Below are positions 21,316-32,428 of a stretch of 64,000 nt of DNA, in pieces; within the stretch, counting starts at the first letter, position 1; every line of letters begins with the position of its first letter. The stretch comes from Vandiemenella viatica (lineage: Eukaryota > Arthropoda > Insecta > Orthoptera > Morabidae). The stretch covers positions 171,103,121-171,167,120 of the forward strand of contig CM061919.1 in the NCBI GenBank assembly GCA_031002005.1, read 5' to 3'. A program made the translations under genes and the position numbers. The notes beneath the pieces were generated by a model that saw only the letters and a list, made by a program, of their open reading frames with translations, did not search any database and was not told the DNA's origin.

Positions 21316-22780
21316 GACTTATAAAGTAGGTCATTCATCTTGGATAAGTATTAAGAAAGGAATTAATAGTCAGAGCCAATCGTCAAATATTAGTCCACTT
21401 TCTTTATTTCACAATTCCTTACGCAATCAATAAGAAATTGAATCTATTGGTTTTCTGGTGAAACCTGCTTTAGGCAATCCTTACCTTAATCTACAGTATT
21501 GTGATAACAGTGGTAAAAATCAAATTGAGTACTCCATAATAAACAAGATTATTAACCTCATCCCGACAAAGCTCTACAATTTTTTGTCATTAGTTGAATG
21601 AAAACATTTTATAATTTCGTCATAATTTGGGTTTTAATTCGACCGTGAAATATCCACAACTGCACCAGCTTTATCAGTTTCAGACAGTAATAGTTCAACC
21701 TGAGATATTATTTACATTTATTCTATTTATGTGTAGATATATGTACAGTTTGGTAGACATGCCTTCAGAAACCAACTGTAAATGAAGATGTAAATAGTCA
21801 GTAATTATTTACTCTGATTGTACAAGTAATGATCCTACCACGAATATCTCAATTCGATCCCAGATCGAGTTTTATACTCGATACATATCCACTTGCTCAG
21901 TCCTCTCCTCGAATCTGGCCAAATCTATTCTCGGCCTGCCAGGTTCGTCATAGGTCCCTACAGGTTTAGCGGTGTCCAGTTGGAGGCGCTCCAGTAAAAT
22001 AACTTCAGGCAGTAGCTGCTGTGATTAAAAACCTCATGGGAACATTTTTTGTAATGTCTTTACATAACATCAAAAAATTAGTGTCAGTTGGAATTAAAGA
22101 AACCATTTGTGACCCTTCTTTCGTTCCCCCTTTAAGATTTGTGGAAATTTCAGCTCGCTTCGTTTTGCGTGTGACAACGAAATTTCTGATACTGACGGTC
22201 AGTTATTGATTAATTCAATAAAACTTCTAACTCTAGTAATACTAAATGCTGGGTTTCCTTCATTCCAGCGTCCCTGAGACGTCCAACTGCGGTATATACA
22301 TCAATAGCATCGCCAAATACCCACAATATGAATAATTGGAAGATTAAAAAATATTCATTACGATCGGATATACAAATACACATGACTATTGGTACTGGAA
22401 TAATATGACTTAAATGATACTACATCAATACGTCCTGAAATTTCCAGGAAGCCTCGTGGCCAATTAAGGTAATGTTATTTTAGAGGAACTAGACAATCAG
22501 GATCCTAGTTTGTCCAGCAATTACTAGAGCCATAAAACAGTGGTGGATAAGGTAAAAACCAATGGAGACGATGGGTTGCAGTGTGGAGGAATTCTTAGAA
22601 GGTAGCAGAAGACTTGGAAGTTAATATGGGAGTGTCAATGGTTACTGTATTGTTGTTCATGATGAATTATTGTGTCGATGAACAGAAGTTGGAACTTAGA
22701 TTATTTTAGATTATATACTTGCTAGTGCCCACGACTTCATGTTTTAAAATAATTTTTATAGACAGTTAGCAGCATTTAAC
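21316..22780. other. no gene or repeat recognised
   Basis: AT-rich DNA with only short chance frames (for example 22021-22209). Nothing can be supported. Confidence 0.4.
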
Positions 22781-22789
22781 CTCCATAGT

Positions 22790-23524
22790 GTATGATGGAA
22801 GACTCGAGGCTAATACCACACACAAACATCAAGGATATGCGCTGGGTATTTATGGCTGCAAAGTGAAGTATAGGGGCACACATGTCTTTAGTTGAAATAT
22901 GAAAACGCCATCCATCGACCAATTTCAAGAATCATATCTCCCACACCCCGTAACTACCAACATGACACCAACATGGTGCACGCTGGGAGACTTGAGGTTA
23001 ATGCCACACACAATCACCAGTGGACTGCGCTAGGTAGTTTTGGCTGTGGAGTGAAATATAGGAGGCGCATGTCTATTTTTATATCAGGCCCACCACTTTC
23101 AGCCACCATATCTCCCACTCCCCCACAGTTATTGAAATTCAGCCAACGTTGTGCACGATCGGTGAATGTGTGCTACCACCACACTTAAAAGTCAGAGGTC
23201 AGCACTCGGTAGTTCAGGCTGCAAGTTGAAATATAGGGACACATACGTCTTTGGTAGAAATAGGAAAATGCCCAGCGTCGCGTCGACCAATTTCAACCAT
23301 CATGTCTCACAAATACCACTAGCTACCAAAGCGCATGATGGGCGACTCGATGCTACTACCACCCACATACATCGCTGATCTGTGCTATATAGTTGTGGCA
23401 GCAAAGTGAAATTTACGGACATATATGCCGTTGGTCCAAATACGAAATAAACCTTGATCGACCACTTTCAACAACCATATCTCCCACACCCCCACAGTTA
23501 CTGAAATTCGGCCATCGTTGTGCT
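22790..23524. repeat. satellite A, about 183-bp tandem repeat (left block)
   Basis: Four diverged units. The landmark GAAATATAGGGACACATACGTC-like sequence begins at about 22866, 23052, 23228 and 23408 (spacing 176-186). Each unit also has TTTCAACCACCATATCTCCCACACCCC and GTTGTGCACGATGGGAGACTC-like parts. The array resumes at 25690 after an inserted transposon. Confidence 0.75.
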
Positions 23525-25689
23525 GTAGTGATGAGCGGCTATTGACAACAGATAGGATGAGTTCGTCTCCGATCAACCACACCTCGGTTAGTTTTACCCA
23601 AAGAAGTTTGAAAATTATACACTAGAAGGAGCAACGGCGCTAGTGTTCCTTCGCAAATTGAACGATTCGCTCGCCGCCATATTGAGGGCAACCGGTAGGT
23701 AGCTTTCAGTGTTTACTTTTGTACAGTTGAGACGTATTGACATGATCACGTGCTCGTATAATTTTGGTTTACAAGTGTTTTCTACAATGATTAAGTCTTG
23801 CGCTGCGCATAACTACACCAACTGCGCTACAAGAGGCATAAATTTGTCATTTCACAAGTAACTAAGCATTTAAATAAGTTCAGAATCCTCTACTATCTTA
23901 ACGCCTGGATGTGATCTAACCTGCTGATCACATGTTTAATACTTTCATTCTATACAGATTTCCGCTCCGATATTTAAATAAATTGAGGGAGTCGTTAGCT
24001 AACATACGCCGGATCCTGAAAATCATGTTAGCCTACTTTCGAAGAAGATGATTGATATGTTTGTCAGGCTGAGATTTATCATGCTGCAAAAATGCACAAT
24101 AAAAAGCAGAAAGTGTCAATCAGACAGAAATTAAACAAAACTGTGTTGTTTTATAATGAATAAAAGAAGTAGACAATTTCTTGTATTTAATTCCATAATA
24201 TTCTCATATGAATGATATGATTATTATTAATTTCGTAATTTTATTCTCCAGATATTGCATTAAAGGTGGTATAAAATTAATATAGACATTGGCACCTTGC
24301 CAGCTAAACTTTAGGTAGTCTCTGGAGTATACATACAAAAATAGGGGAAAAAATAGAATGGAAAGTGACTTTGATATACAAGGTTATAATTTTAAACCCC
24401 GGGGGGTGCACTTGAATTCAAGTAGTATGTAATATGAAAAATGCACTTTAATATATTTTGTTGGCCTTTACAAAATTTGACTAGCAAGTAGTATAATGCT
24501 TAGATTTCCTGGACCCGTGTGCTGAGTTGCTAAGTCTTTAGAAGTGAAAGATTTTGGTATAACAATGAACAAAAAAGATAAAAATAGTCACAATAGAAAA
24601 GCTAAACCTTTCCTTCTTCGGTTGCCTTCATACTGAAAGAACTACTCGGTCATATTCTTAATTTCAATATGATCAATGCCAGATTCTGTCTTTGAACTGA
24701 TCAGAAAATGATTGCTCAACTTCAGAAGAAAACTTAGTTTGAGCTCTGACTTCTCAAAATTGTGAACCGGTATTTCATCATTTTTCCTACATTATATTTA
24801 TAAATACGTCACTATTATTGAAATGTTAACATCTTTCCGGATCAGCCTACTTGAAGAAGGAGAAAAAATTTAACATTGCTCAGAGTGAAGAAAATAAGTC
24901 CGAAAGTTAATTATAGCCAGCGGAAATTCTGTAATTAACGTCATTCCATCTTTGAGCAAGTGAAGACCTTCAACAGTATAAAAGTTTTCCATTCTACAGT
25001 GGTTTGTTATATGACTGTACGAGGGTTTCAAAGTTCCCGCAATCTCTTGCCCCTAAAATGGCGGCGGCAGCCGGCTTCAATTTGCTAAGAATTCTGGTCG
25101 CCTTTCACATGCCCGGTTTTACCGAAGATATGTGATCATATAATCAGAGATATTACGTTCTACCATTACTTATGGGTAGTATTTAGCAGGAATAAGTGAT
25201 AGAAGTGAAAAAATGTAGTTCAAAGAATGGAGTGACTTTAATAAAATCGATGAAATTGAGCACATGAACATACACGTGAACAGTTGAAAATACTGCATAA
25301 AAATATCTCTCATAAAACTAAAAATCAATACTAATAAAATCCTGTCACTCGGAATATTCTCTCCAAGCCAGCAAAAGGGTATAAAATGCATTAGCCTTTA
25401 CCTAATAAATTCTTCATGTCGACTGCTGATTCGGTCCGTCATGGGGCTGGGTCAAATACTGCCTCGAGCACTTGTTTCAGAGTGTGCTCTCGGCCTGAAA
25501 AAGTGGTGGGGGAGTCACGTGAATCTCACACCATTCGGTTGAAGTAGCTTGCTTCCCACGGGTAGAGCGTCTGTTAACCTTTAGCTCTGCTGCGTTGAGT
25601 GGGATTAAGTTACATTGCTGTAAGCTTGCGAAAAATTATTCCGAGTTGAAATTACTATATTCTATAGCTAAAGTCGCTCAGTTTACTAC
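23525..25689 (+). mobile_element. second THAP-exon (P-like) element, inserted in satellite A
   Basis: The satellite is interrupted here. The junction sequences GTAGTGATGAGCGGCTATTG and, reverse-complemented from 25689, GTAGTAAACTGAGCGACTTT resemble each other and may be outer terminal repeats. Candidate 8-base duplications GTTGTGCT and ATTGCACT match at 5 of 8 positions, so the insertion is old. Inside, a clearer inverted repeat pairs 23653-23690 with 25048-25085 (GCAAATTGAA...GCCGCCAT). A THAP first exon lies just inside. The rest has no transposase reading frame. Confidence 0.55.
23787..23857 (+). pseudogene. degenerate THAP first exon
   Basis: ATG at 23787 gives MIKSCAAHNYTNCATRG followed by INLSFHK, then a donor (GTAACT) at 23858. 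The exon is 71 bases and phase 2, the same as the exon at 6800-6870. The family pattern expects Cys at the Tyr of HNYTN and Arg at the following Cys. Both differences are single transitions, so a zinc ligand is lost. Confidence 0.55.
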
Positions 25690-26160
25690 ATTGCACTATA
25701 GGCGAATATATGATACTAACACGCACATACACTAATTATCTGCGCTAGATAGTTTTGGCTACAAAATGATACATAGGGACAAACGCGTTTTTGTCGAAAT
25801 GCAAAAGTGCCCCAGGTCGACCACTTTCAACAACCCTATCTCCAACTCCCCCATAGCTACCGACATGCAACGATCATAGTGCACATTGGGAGACTCGATG
25901 CTAATATCACACACAAACACCAATGGTCTACGCTATGTAGTTGGGGCAGGGAAGAGAAGTATATGGACGTAAGTCTATAGACGAAATATGAAAAAGCCCT
26001 ACATTGACCACCTTTAACCGCCGTATCTCCCACACCCCCACAGCTAATTGCCTTCGACCAACGCTGTGCACGACAGGAAACTCCACGCTACTAGCACATG
26101 CAAACATCAGTGATCTGTGTAGGTAATGGCGGCTGAAAAGTGAAATATAGGGAAACACAC
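25690..26160. repeat. satellite A (right block)
   Basis: Three more units of the array, with the landmark at about 25770, 25958 and 26142 and the same CATATCTCCCACACCCC and GATGCTAATA(T/C)CACACACAAACA parts as the left block. Confidence 0.7.
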
Positions 26161-26164
26161 GTCT

Positions 26165-26851
26165 ATTTATTTATTTATATATATAAAAGATTAGGACAGA
26201 AACAGAATAGGTTTGTGAACAGTTACAGAATGAACAGGATATCTAACTGGGTAATTGGACATGGAATGAAAATATGTGCCTTAAACAGTCAGTATAATAC
26301 GTACACAGAAAAAGTGAATTTTTTTTCTATGGTTGAACGGAAGGGAAGGAATTGCTTGTTGAAGATTTTAACTATAAATATCTTGGTATAACTTCTGATA
26401 GTGAATGGAGTTGTATAGGACACATTGGAAAAGTGGCAAGAAGGTATTACAAAATCATTAATTTATTGGAGAGAATGATGAGAGGATGAACAGGATAAAG
26501 TCGGGAACTGAGTTACATAAAATTGGTCGACCCAATACTTGAATGTGTTAGATTGATGTGGGACCCATATTTTGGGTATAAAATTTAAGATTTGGGTAGG
26601 ATACAAAGGAGAGTAACTAGATTTGTTTGTGTAATTTGCTGCAGAACGCAATCAGTAACTAATATGATGAAAGATCTGGGTTGGGAGTAATTGTAACACA
26701 AAAAGTGGTTGAACAGAGTGTTTGGATTGTTCAATGCTTATAACTGATACATTGATGGATATTGGTAAAAGGATTAGGAGAAGTATGTGGAAGGTAAAAT
26801 ATAATCGTAAGCTACCATTTGAGTTCAGGAGAAAATGGAATGGGAAAATTT
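26165..26851 (+). pseudogene. CR1/Jockey-type LINE reverse transcriptase, C-terminal part
   Basis: Frames shared by this stretch read YLGITSDSEWS, then a GHIGKVARRYYKIINLLERM stretch, VDPILECVRL, then RIQRRVTRFV, the usual order in the thumb region of CR1-type LINE proteins. Several stops. The fragment runs into the assembly gap, so its right end is unknown. Related fragments lie at 37830-38290 and 60522-60998. Confidence 0.65.
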
Positions 26852-27851
26852 NNNNNNNNNNNNNNNNNNNNNNNNNNNNNNNNNNNNNNNNNNNNNNNNN
26901 NNNNNNNNNNNNNNNNNNNNNNNNNNNNNNNNNNNNNNNNNNNNNNNNNNNNNNNNNNNNNNNNNNNNNNNNNNNNNNNNNNNNNNNNNNNNNNNNNNNN
27001 NNNNNNNNNNNNNNNNNNNNNNNNNNNNNNNNNNNNNNNNNNNNNNNNNNNNNNNNNNNNNNNNNNNNNNNNNNNNNNNNNNNNNNNNNNNNNNNNNNNN
27101 NNNNNNNNNNNNNNNNNNNNNNNNNNNNNNNNNNNNNNNNNNNNNNNNNNNNNNNNNNNNNNNNNNNNNNNNNNNNNNNNNNNNNNNNNNNNNNNNNNNN
27201 NNNNNNNNNNNNNNNNNNNNNNNNNNNNNNNNNNNNNNNNNNNNNNNNNNNNNNNNNNNNNNNNNNNNNNNNNNNNNNNNNNNNNNNNNNNNNNNNNNNN
27301 NNNNNNNNNNNNNNNNNNNNNNNNNNNNNNNNNNNNNNNNNNNNNNNNNNNNNNNNNNNNNNNNNNNNNNNNNNNNNNNNNNNNNNNNNNNNNNNNNNNN
27401 NNNNNNNNNNNNNNNNNNNNNNNNNNNNNNNNNNNNNNNNNNNNNNNNNNNNNNNNNNNNNNNNNNNNNNNNNNNNNNNNNNNNNNNNNNNNNNNNNNNN
27501 NNNNNNNNNNNNNNNNNNNNNNNNNNNNNNNNNNNNNNNNNNNNNNNNNNNNNNNNNNNNNNNNNNNNNNNNNNNNNNNNNNNNNNNNNNNNNNNNNNNN
27601 NNNNNNNNNNNNNNNNNNNNNNNNNNNNNNNNNNNNNNNNNNNNNNNNNNNNNNNNNNNNNNNNNNNNNNNNNNNNNNNNNNNNNNNNNNNNNNNNNNNN
27701 NNNNNNNNNNNNNNNNNNNNNNNNNNNNNNNNNNNNNNNNNNNNNNNNNNNNNNNNNNNNNNNNNNNNNNNNNNNNNNNNNNNNNNNNNNNNNNNNNNNN
27801 NNNNNNNNNNNNNNNNNNNNNNNNNNNNNNNNNNNNNNNNNNNNNNNNNNN
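26852..27851. other. assembly gap (1,000 N)
   Basis: Exactly 1,000 unknown bases, a conventional scaffold spacer rather than a measured length. Open frames spanning it are artefacts. Confidence 0.99.
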
Positions 27852-28179
27852 CAATGTATATATGTGACTAATTGTGTAATGTACTAGTTATTTTTGTTAT
27901 TCATATTGTAATTCCTATGCTGACAACAATCTGGCTTTGGGTTACAAAATCTCTTGCACATCACTTCAGTACCCTCTCTAGCAGCTGCAGGAAAAACCTC
28001 TCCAACAGTTAATTATCAAATCATAAGCCGAGATATTTAAACTTTATGCCTTTGAAACCCAATTTCTCCCCACATTGAAATCAGACTAAACACCTATGAT
28101 TCTGTTTGGATAGCTACTACCTATCTCTCCAACCAATTAAATAAAATTGCTTTCAAAATTAAAAAGTAGAAGAGCTCAC

Positions 28180-28256
28180 CTGCAGACAGCCTTTCGCAGT
28201 TTCTTGGAAGCAACTTTAAAAGGGCTTGTTTGTAAGCAACTTCTCTTGCGTCTTTG
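28180..28256 (-). other. candidate isolated exon (unassigned)
   Basis: On the minus strand an open 77-base segment is bounded by a plausible acceptor (TTTTCTGCAAG) and a good donor (CTGCAG then GTGAGC). The encoded peptide KDAREVAYKQALLKLLPRN has the look of the last helix of a double-stranded-RNA-binding motif. No neighbouring exon is identified, and chance cannot be excluded. Confidence 0.2.
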
Positions 28257-28409
28257 CTTGCAGAAAATGATAAATTGCAAATCTACATTCAAATTTCAAC
28301 AGGTCTGAGCCAGATGGCAGAAATCATGTGGTTTCCTAATGAAGCATTAGTGTTAGAAACACATGTAACTTTTAAGCCAACATTAGTGGGACCGAATCGC
28401 CCGTAAGCG

Positions 28410-28741
28410 TGAGATCCCCTGAAGCGACCCCAGACCATTCCTTTATAGTACAGAAGGAATACTCTCCTGGTAAGAAACGCCTTCTCTACCCAACACATGC
28501 CGTAACATCTGTCGTGAGACAGGTGTGGGAGAAAGTGTTGGCACTTTTGAGAGAGTGTTCTCATCAGGATTTTATTCTGAATCATTTGATTAAGCAAGTT
28601 TCGGGGAAGATTTCTTTGGATGGTATTGGTTGTGAGGAGCATTCCAAGTCTTTGCATGCAGACGACTGTGTTGCAGATCCAGTAGTGATCTATAGCACCA
28701 GCGATTTTTCCCAAACACCAGCGATATTACTAAATATTTAA
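28410..28741 (+). pseudogene. possible C-terminus of a P/THAP-type transposase
   Basis: The frame contains LLYPTHAVTSVVRQVWEKVLALL and then GCEEHSKSLHADDC. This parallels the C-terminal end of the P-like transposase at 53284-53787 (GLKYPS, a long helix, then CCNGHSSQTI). In this family the protein ends in a GGLxYPS/T helix and a Cys/His-containing terminal helix. Ends with a stop at 28741. Similarity judged by eye. Confidence 0.35.
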
Positions 28742-28799
28742 CATAGCAGGAAAGTATGAACTACTATCAGTTACCCGCGACTTCGTCCGCCTGGAGGAG

Positions 28800-28880
28800 T
28801 GATGTAATATAAGATTTTCTTAAGAGGCCTGGACGCTCAGTGGTTAGGCGTCCAACTCGAGATTGAAAAGTCCCCAGCTT
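28800..28880 (+). mobile_element. tRNA-like SINE head (tentative)
   Basis: GCTCAGTGGTTAGGCGTCC resembles a tRNA A-box and GTCCCCAGCTTTAATTCC a decayed B-box at normal spacing. This suggests a short SINE-type promoter next to the Helitron fragment. Confidence 0.3.
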
Positions 28881-30137
28881 TAATTCCACTCGTGGCGAGG
28901 ATTTTCATAGGTTCTCAGCTCGACCTTCACCTTTGGCATAGGCTTTTGTGTGATGTGAAGTACGCCAGAATGCTCACGTGGTTCTGATTCCACGTTGAAC
29001 TTTAGGTCCCCTATGCCAGGTAGGATTACTGCGATCTTGTAATTCATCGATGCGTTGTAACATCTCTCGTGTTGTCCTCGTGGCACACGGTCGGGGTGGA
29101 TCACTACATTGCAGGTTACTTTGGGCATGGCTGGCTCTAGGATTTTGGGGCCCGGGTTAAGCAGTTGGGGGCCCTAGGCGAATTCATCAGTTAGGGCCCT
29201 CCCTCAGACCAAATGGGTGACCGTTTTTTTGTTTAGCTCTACAACTTGTCGAGTGGGGGCCCCTACAGCCGGTGATCAGGTTCCCCATCAGCCTGGCGGG
29301 CCCGGGTACATTTGACCTGCTTACCCCCCACCCCTAACGCCTCCTCTAACTTCGGGCATGTTCTCCAAAACGGTTTTGAATTCCCTAACCAAGGCATTGT
29401 TGTCGTGTAATACCCGTTGTATTTTTTGTATGGTCTCTCTCTCAGTCCCTTCAATAATTCTATAACGTCATTCAGTTTCTGCTTCTTCATCGCCCATGAA
29501 ATATATCTGTAAAAACTGTGGTTTCGTATTCGACGAAGGAAGCATAAATCCAATTGGGTCATATACTTGCCCCTGGATAGTAAATATCGGTGAAAATTCT
29601 TGCTTTTCAACAATTCTATCGGTTCCAAAAGACGTCATATGGAAGCAAGAATTATACTTTCTAATAAGATTAAAAAATCACTGCGATTCATTTGTGTTGT
29701 TAGAAAACAGCTGTTTCAATGGTTCCATACCTGGCACGCTGATGTCGTCTAGCTCGCGATTGTTTCAAAGTTGCAGCAACTCGTGGTGATGTCAAATATG
29801 CGGCGTTCTGTCGTCGCCGATTTTTCCTTTGCTCCGATGTTTCAGTAGCACTTGATGGATGGGTTGTTCTTCTCGCCGAGCTCGCGTTGTTCGGGTGTGT
29901 CAGCAACTCGCTGCAATGCCAAATATACGGCGTGTTGTTGTCTCCCCCTTTTCGTTTGCTTCTGCGTTTCAGCAGCTCTTGAGATCGATTGCCGTTCGGC
30001 TTGCTCTTTGCACTGAATTTACGTTTTTCCTGGTGTCTCGGCAGATCGTCCGGACACCAAGTGTTCAGTTTGTTTTCGTCGCCCAACTTGGGACTGCTCC
30101 GGCAATTCATCAGCCGCAGAAGCCCAAGACGTACCAA
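28880..30137 (-). pseudogene. Helitron N-terminal/helitron-like domain fragment
   Basis: Read on the minus strand, the first part (30137-29700) is an Arg/Gln-rich tail-like segment (RRRQNAAYL, TLKQSRARRHQRAR). The next (29600-29350) carries FSPIFTIQGQVYDPIG, QFLQIYFMGDEE and REFKTVLENMP, and the last (29128-29050) has CNVVIHPDRVPRGQHERC. This order matches the N-terminal (helitron-like) domain of insect Helitron Rep/helicase proteins. Rep and helicase domains are not present. Stops and a MITE at about 29140-29335 interrupt it, so it is a dead fragment. Confidence 0.6.
29140..29335. mobile_element. hAT-type MITE remnant inside the Helitron fragment
   Basis: GGCTGGCTCTAGGATTTTGGGGCCC at the left and a GGGCCCGGGT-containing right part interrupt the Helitron frame between NMPE (29350) and the VVIHPD part (29100). 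The 'GGCTCTAGG...GGGGCCC' style is like other hAT MITE ends, including 43273-43480. No target duplication found. Confidence 0.4.
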
Positions 30138-30889
30138 CTGCTCATTTCTTTGCAGCTCTGCTTGAGGATTTTTCTCCTGGGTTTTGGCTATTTTCCTAGT
30201 CCTAGTTTCCTATATTTCGTTCGTTTGTTTCGAACCATTAATTCTGCGTTAAAATATGTTCCAAAGTTAAATTAGTAATTGATTGTTTCTTCATAATTGG
30301 TTTCCCACTCTGCAAACATAGTTGAATGACTACCGGCGAATTACCACTCCGTTTGTCTGCCACTCCACAATCTGAATACAACATCGATAAATTTCAAAAA
30401 TTTACTTCGGGAAACACCGCGTGGTTCTGCTATATCGTCCAAACTTACTATAGACCTTATGATACAATATGGGTACAAAGCGATACATGATGTCACTAAA
30501 ATTGCGCTCATGAAAGAAGATTAAATAACTAATAATGTTTCAGTTCTCATTCTGGCCCAGGCTTCATTTTAAAATTACCGCTAGAAAATCAAAGCTTCTA
30601 TCACTCGCACATTAATACATTCACTATATTGTGTTAGTGACGTCATGAATAGCGAAATAAACGTGACTTATTATTTCTGATTGCGATACTAAATGAACCC
30701 GAATAATGACTGCGGAAATGTGACGCTCGTAAAAACGCAGTAAATTAAATACTGAATACATCTGAAACATTCAGCCGCATGAATATGTCGTCAGCTTCAT
30801 GACAATTATTGAAGTAACGTAATTAAAAAATTTATACTAAAATGCTTGTAACTTACAGTGTACAACGGAAAGTCCATAATTCTCTACAA

Positions 30890-31350
30890 TCGTTAATATT
30901 GTTGGTCAAGTTTACATCGCGGTAAAGTGGCTTTCATTGCTAGTGATTTAGTAAGGTGGTATAATTAAATTAATTGTGATAGTAATTTATGTTACACTAA
31001 TTAGGAATCTTGATATAGAAAATTCTGTCACTGCTCGAAATGTAGTTCCAGTCCATTTAATGTGTTCGAATCATTTGACTTTGTATCGGCAATATTAGCA
31101 GAAATAGAGGTTTGGTTGAAATGCTGCCTGGACCAGAATGTTTTGTTACAGCATAAGGCAGAAGGAATTTAGTTATTATTAGTAATCAATAAGCAGCAGT
31201 CATACGCTCTTGTAAATGAGGTGTATTGTGTTGTAAACGACTTCCAGTGTTGCTTCATGAAACAATAAGTTTCTACATTAGCCCATTGAATACATTCGTT
31301 TTAAGTGAAGGATTCGATAGATATTTGCAGAATATTGAACAGTAAATAAA
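30890..31350 (+). repeat. fragment related to the 11.4-kb element
   Basis: GGTCAAGTTTACATCG, CTCGAAATGTAGTTCCAGTCCATTTAATGTGT and TTGAAATGC(T/G)GCCTGGACCAG match 7080-7340 and the 14090-14110 module tail. No ends were identified. It indicates a second, degraded copy of the same family. Confidence 0.5.
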
Positions 31351-31359
31351 AAGCACTCC

Positions 31360-32420
31360 TTCGTGAATCACAGTCTCTACTATTTGTACAAAAATTTTGA
31401 ACAAAAAATAAAAAGGGTTAGTCATGTTTTAAATTTTGGCAAAAATAGTTTGTAATACAGAGACTGTATGGTAACAAAAACGAAACAGGAAATCAATTAA
31501 ACCGAGATAGAATGGAATCCTTTACATTTTTATAAATACGACATTTCAGGCACGACCTTTTTGCACTTTTAGTGAACAACCTTTCGTGCTGGTATAGTCA
31601 TAGCATTTTACATTGTTTTTTTTCCAAGCTTTGATTTTTCACATTTTTTATGACATGTATATTACAAACGAAATTATGGTGTAATATTTGAGATGTCATA
31701 ATATTTTATGTGTGCAAATGAAAACATCTATTTGCGAACTTAACAACAATACCTACTTTTTAAAAAAAATTTAAGGCTAAGTACAGATTTATATTTCCTG
31801 CTTCCAAACTATTATTTGTCAAGTGCGTCGGTTTTATGGCTTTTAAACTAAACACAAACTTGCATATGTAAGAAGCTTTTTGATTTTATTTCTGAAAAGT
31901 AGTGTTTGAGATTTACAAACAAAGAGTAAACGTGACACGGCTGTAGGAAACTCTTTGCTGTTTGCGAATTGATATTAATGGCAATTTCTAAAAGAACTAT
32001 GCGTTTTTGCGGGATAAAATCTATCTTATGCCACTTCGCACACAATTAACCGACTTCATGCCAAATTTCAGGTAAATATGTTGAGTTATTAATGCGTGAT
32101 TGATTCCAGAAGTACATACAAACTTTCTCATTTTCTCATTTATATAGACATAGATGAACTTTTAACTAAACGGGCAACATATTACTTAAACTTGTCATTC
32201 TTCAAAAGAAGGCAACAGTGCATTAAATATTCAGTTTTCGCTTACTTTCGAAGTACGCACCACGGTCTTAGTTAAGTATAATTTAATTGCTATGGACCAC
32301 AGCCTCCGTTCAGAATTATTATTTAGTAATATTTGTTGCAATTGAGCTAATGCCCCGGTGGCAATTTCCTTTTTTTTTTTTTTCGTATACCGTGTTAAAT
32401 TAACTGGCGGAAGGATGTAC
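31360..32420. other. no gene or repeat recognised
   Basis: AT-rich non-coding DNA; short frames at 31848-32045 and 32231-32503 have no recognisable features. Confidence 0.4.
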
Positions 32421-32428
32421 GAAAAAAA

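Noticed and set aside
22790..26160. CRISPR-like spaced repeats
   Set aside because: Units of about 183 bp are diverged satellite, in a eukaryotic genome, with no short-repeat/spacer structure.
26652..27887. Several long open frames spanning the run of N
   Set aside because: They exist only because unknown bases create no stops; no coding evidence.
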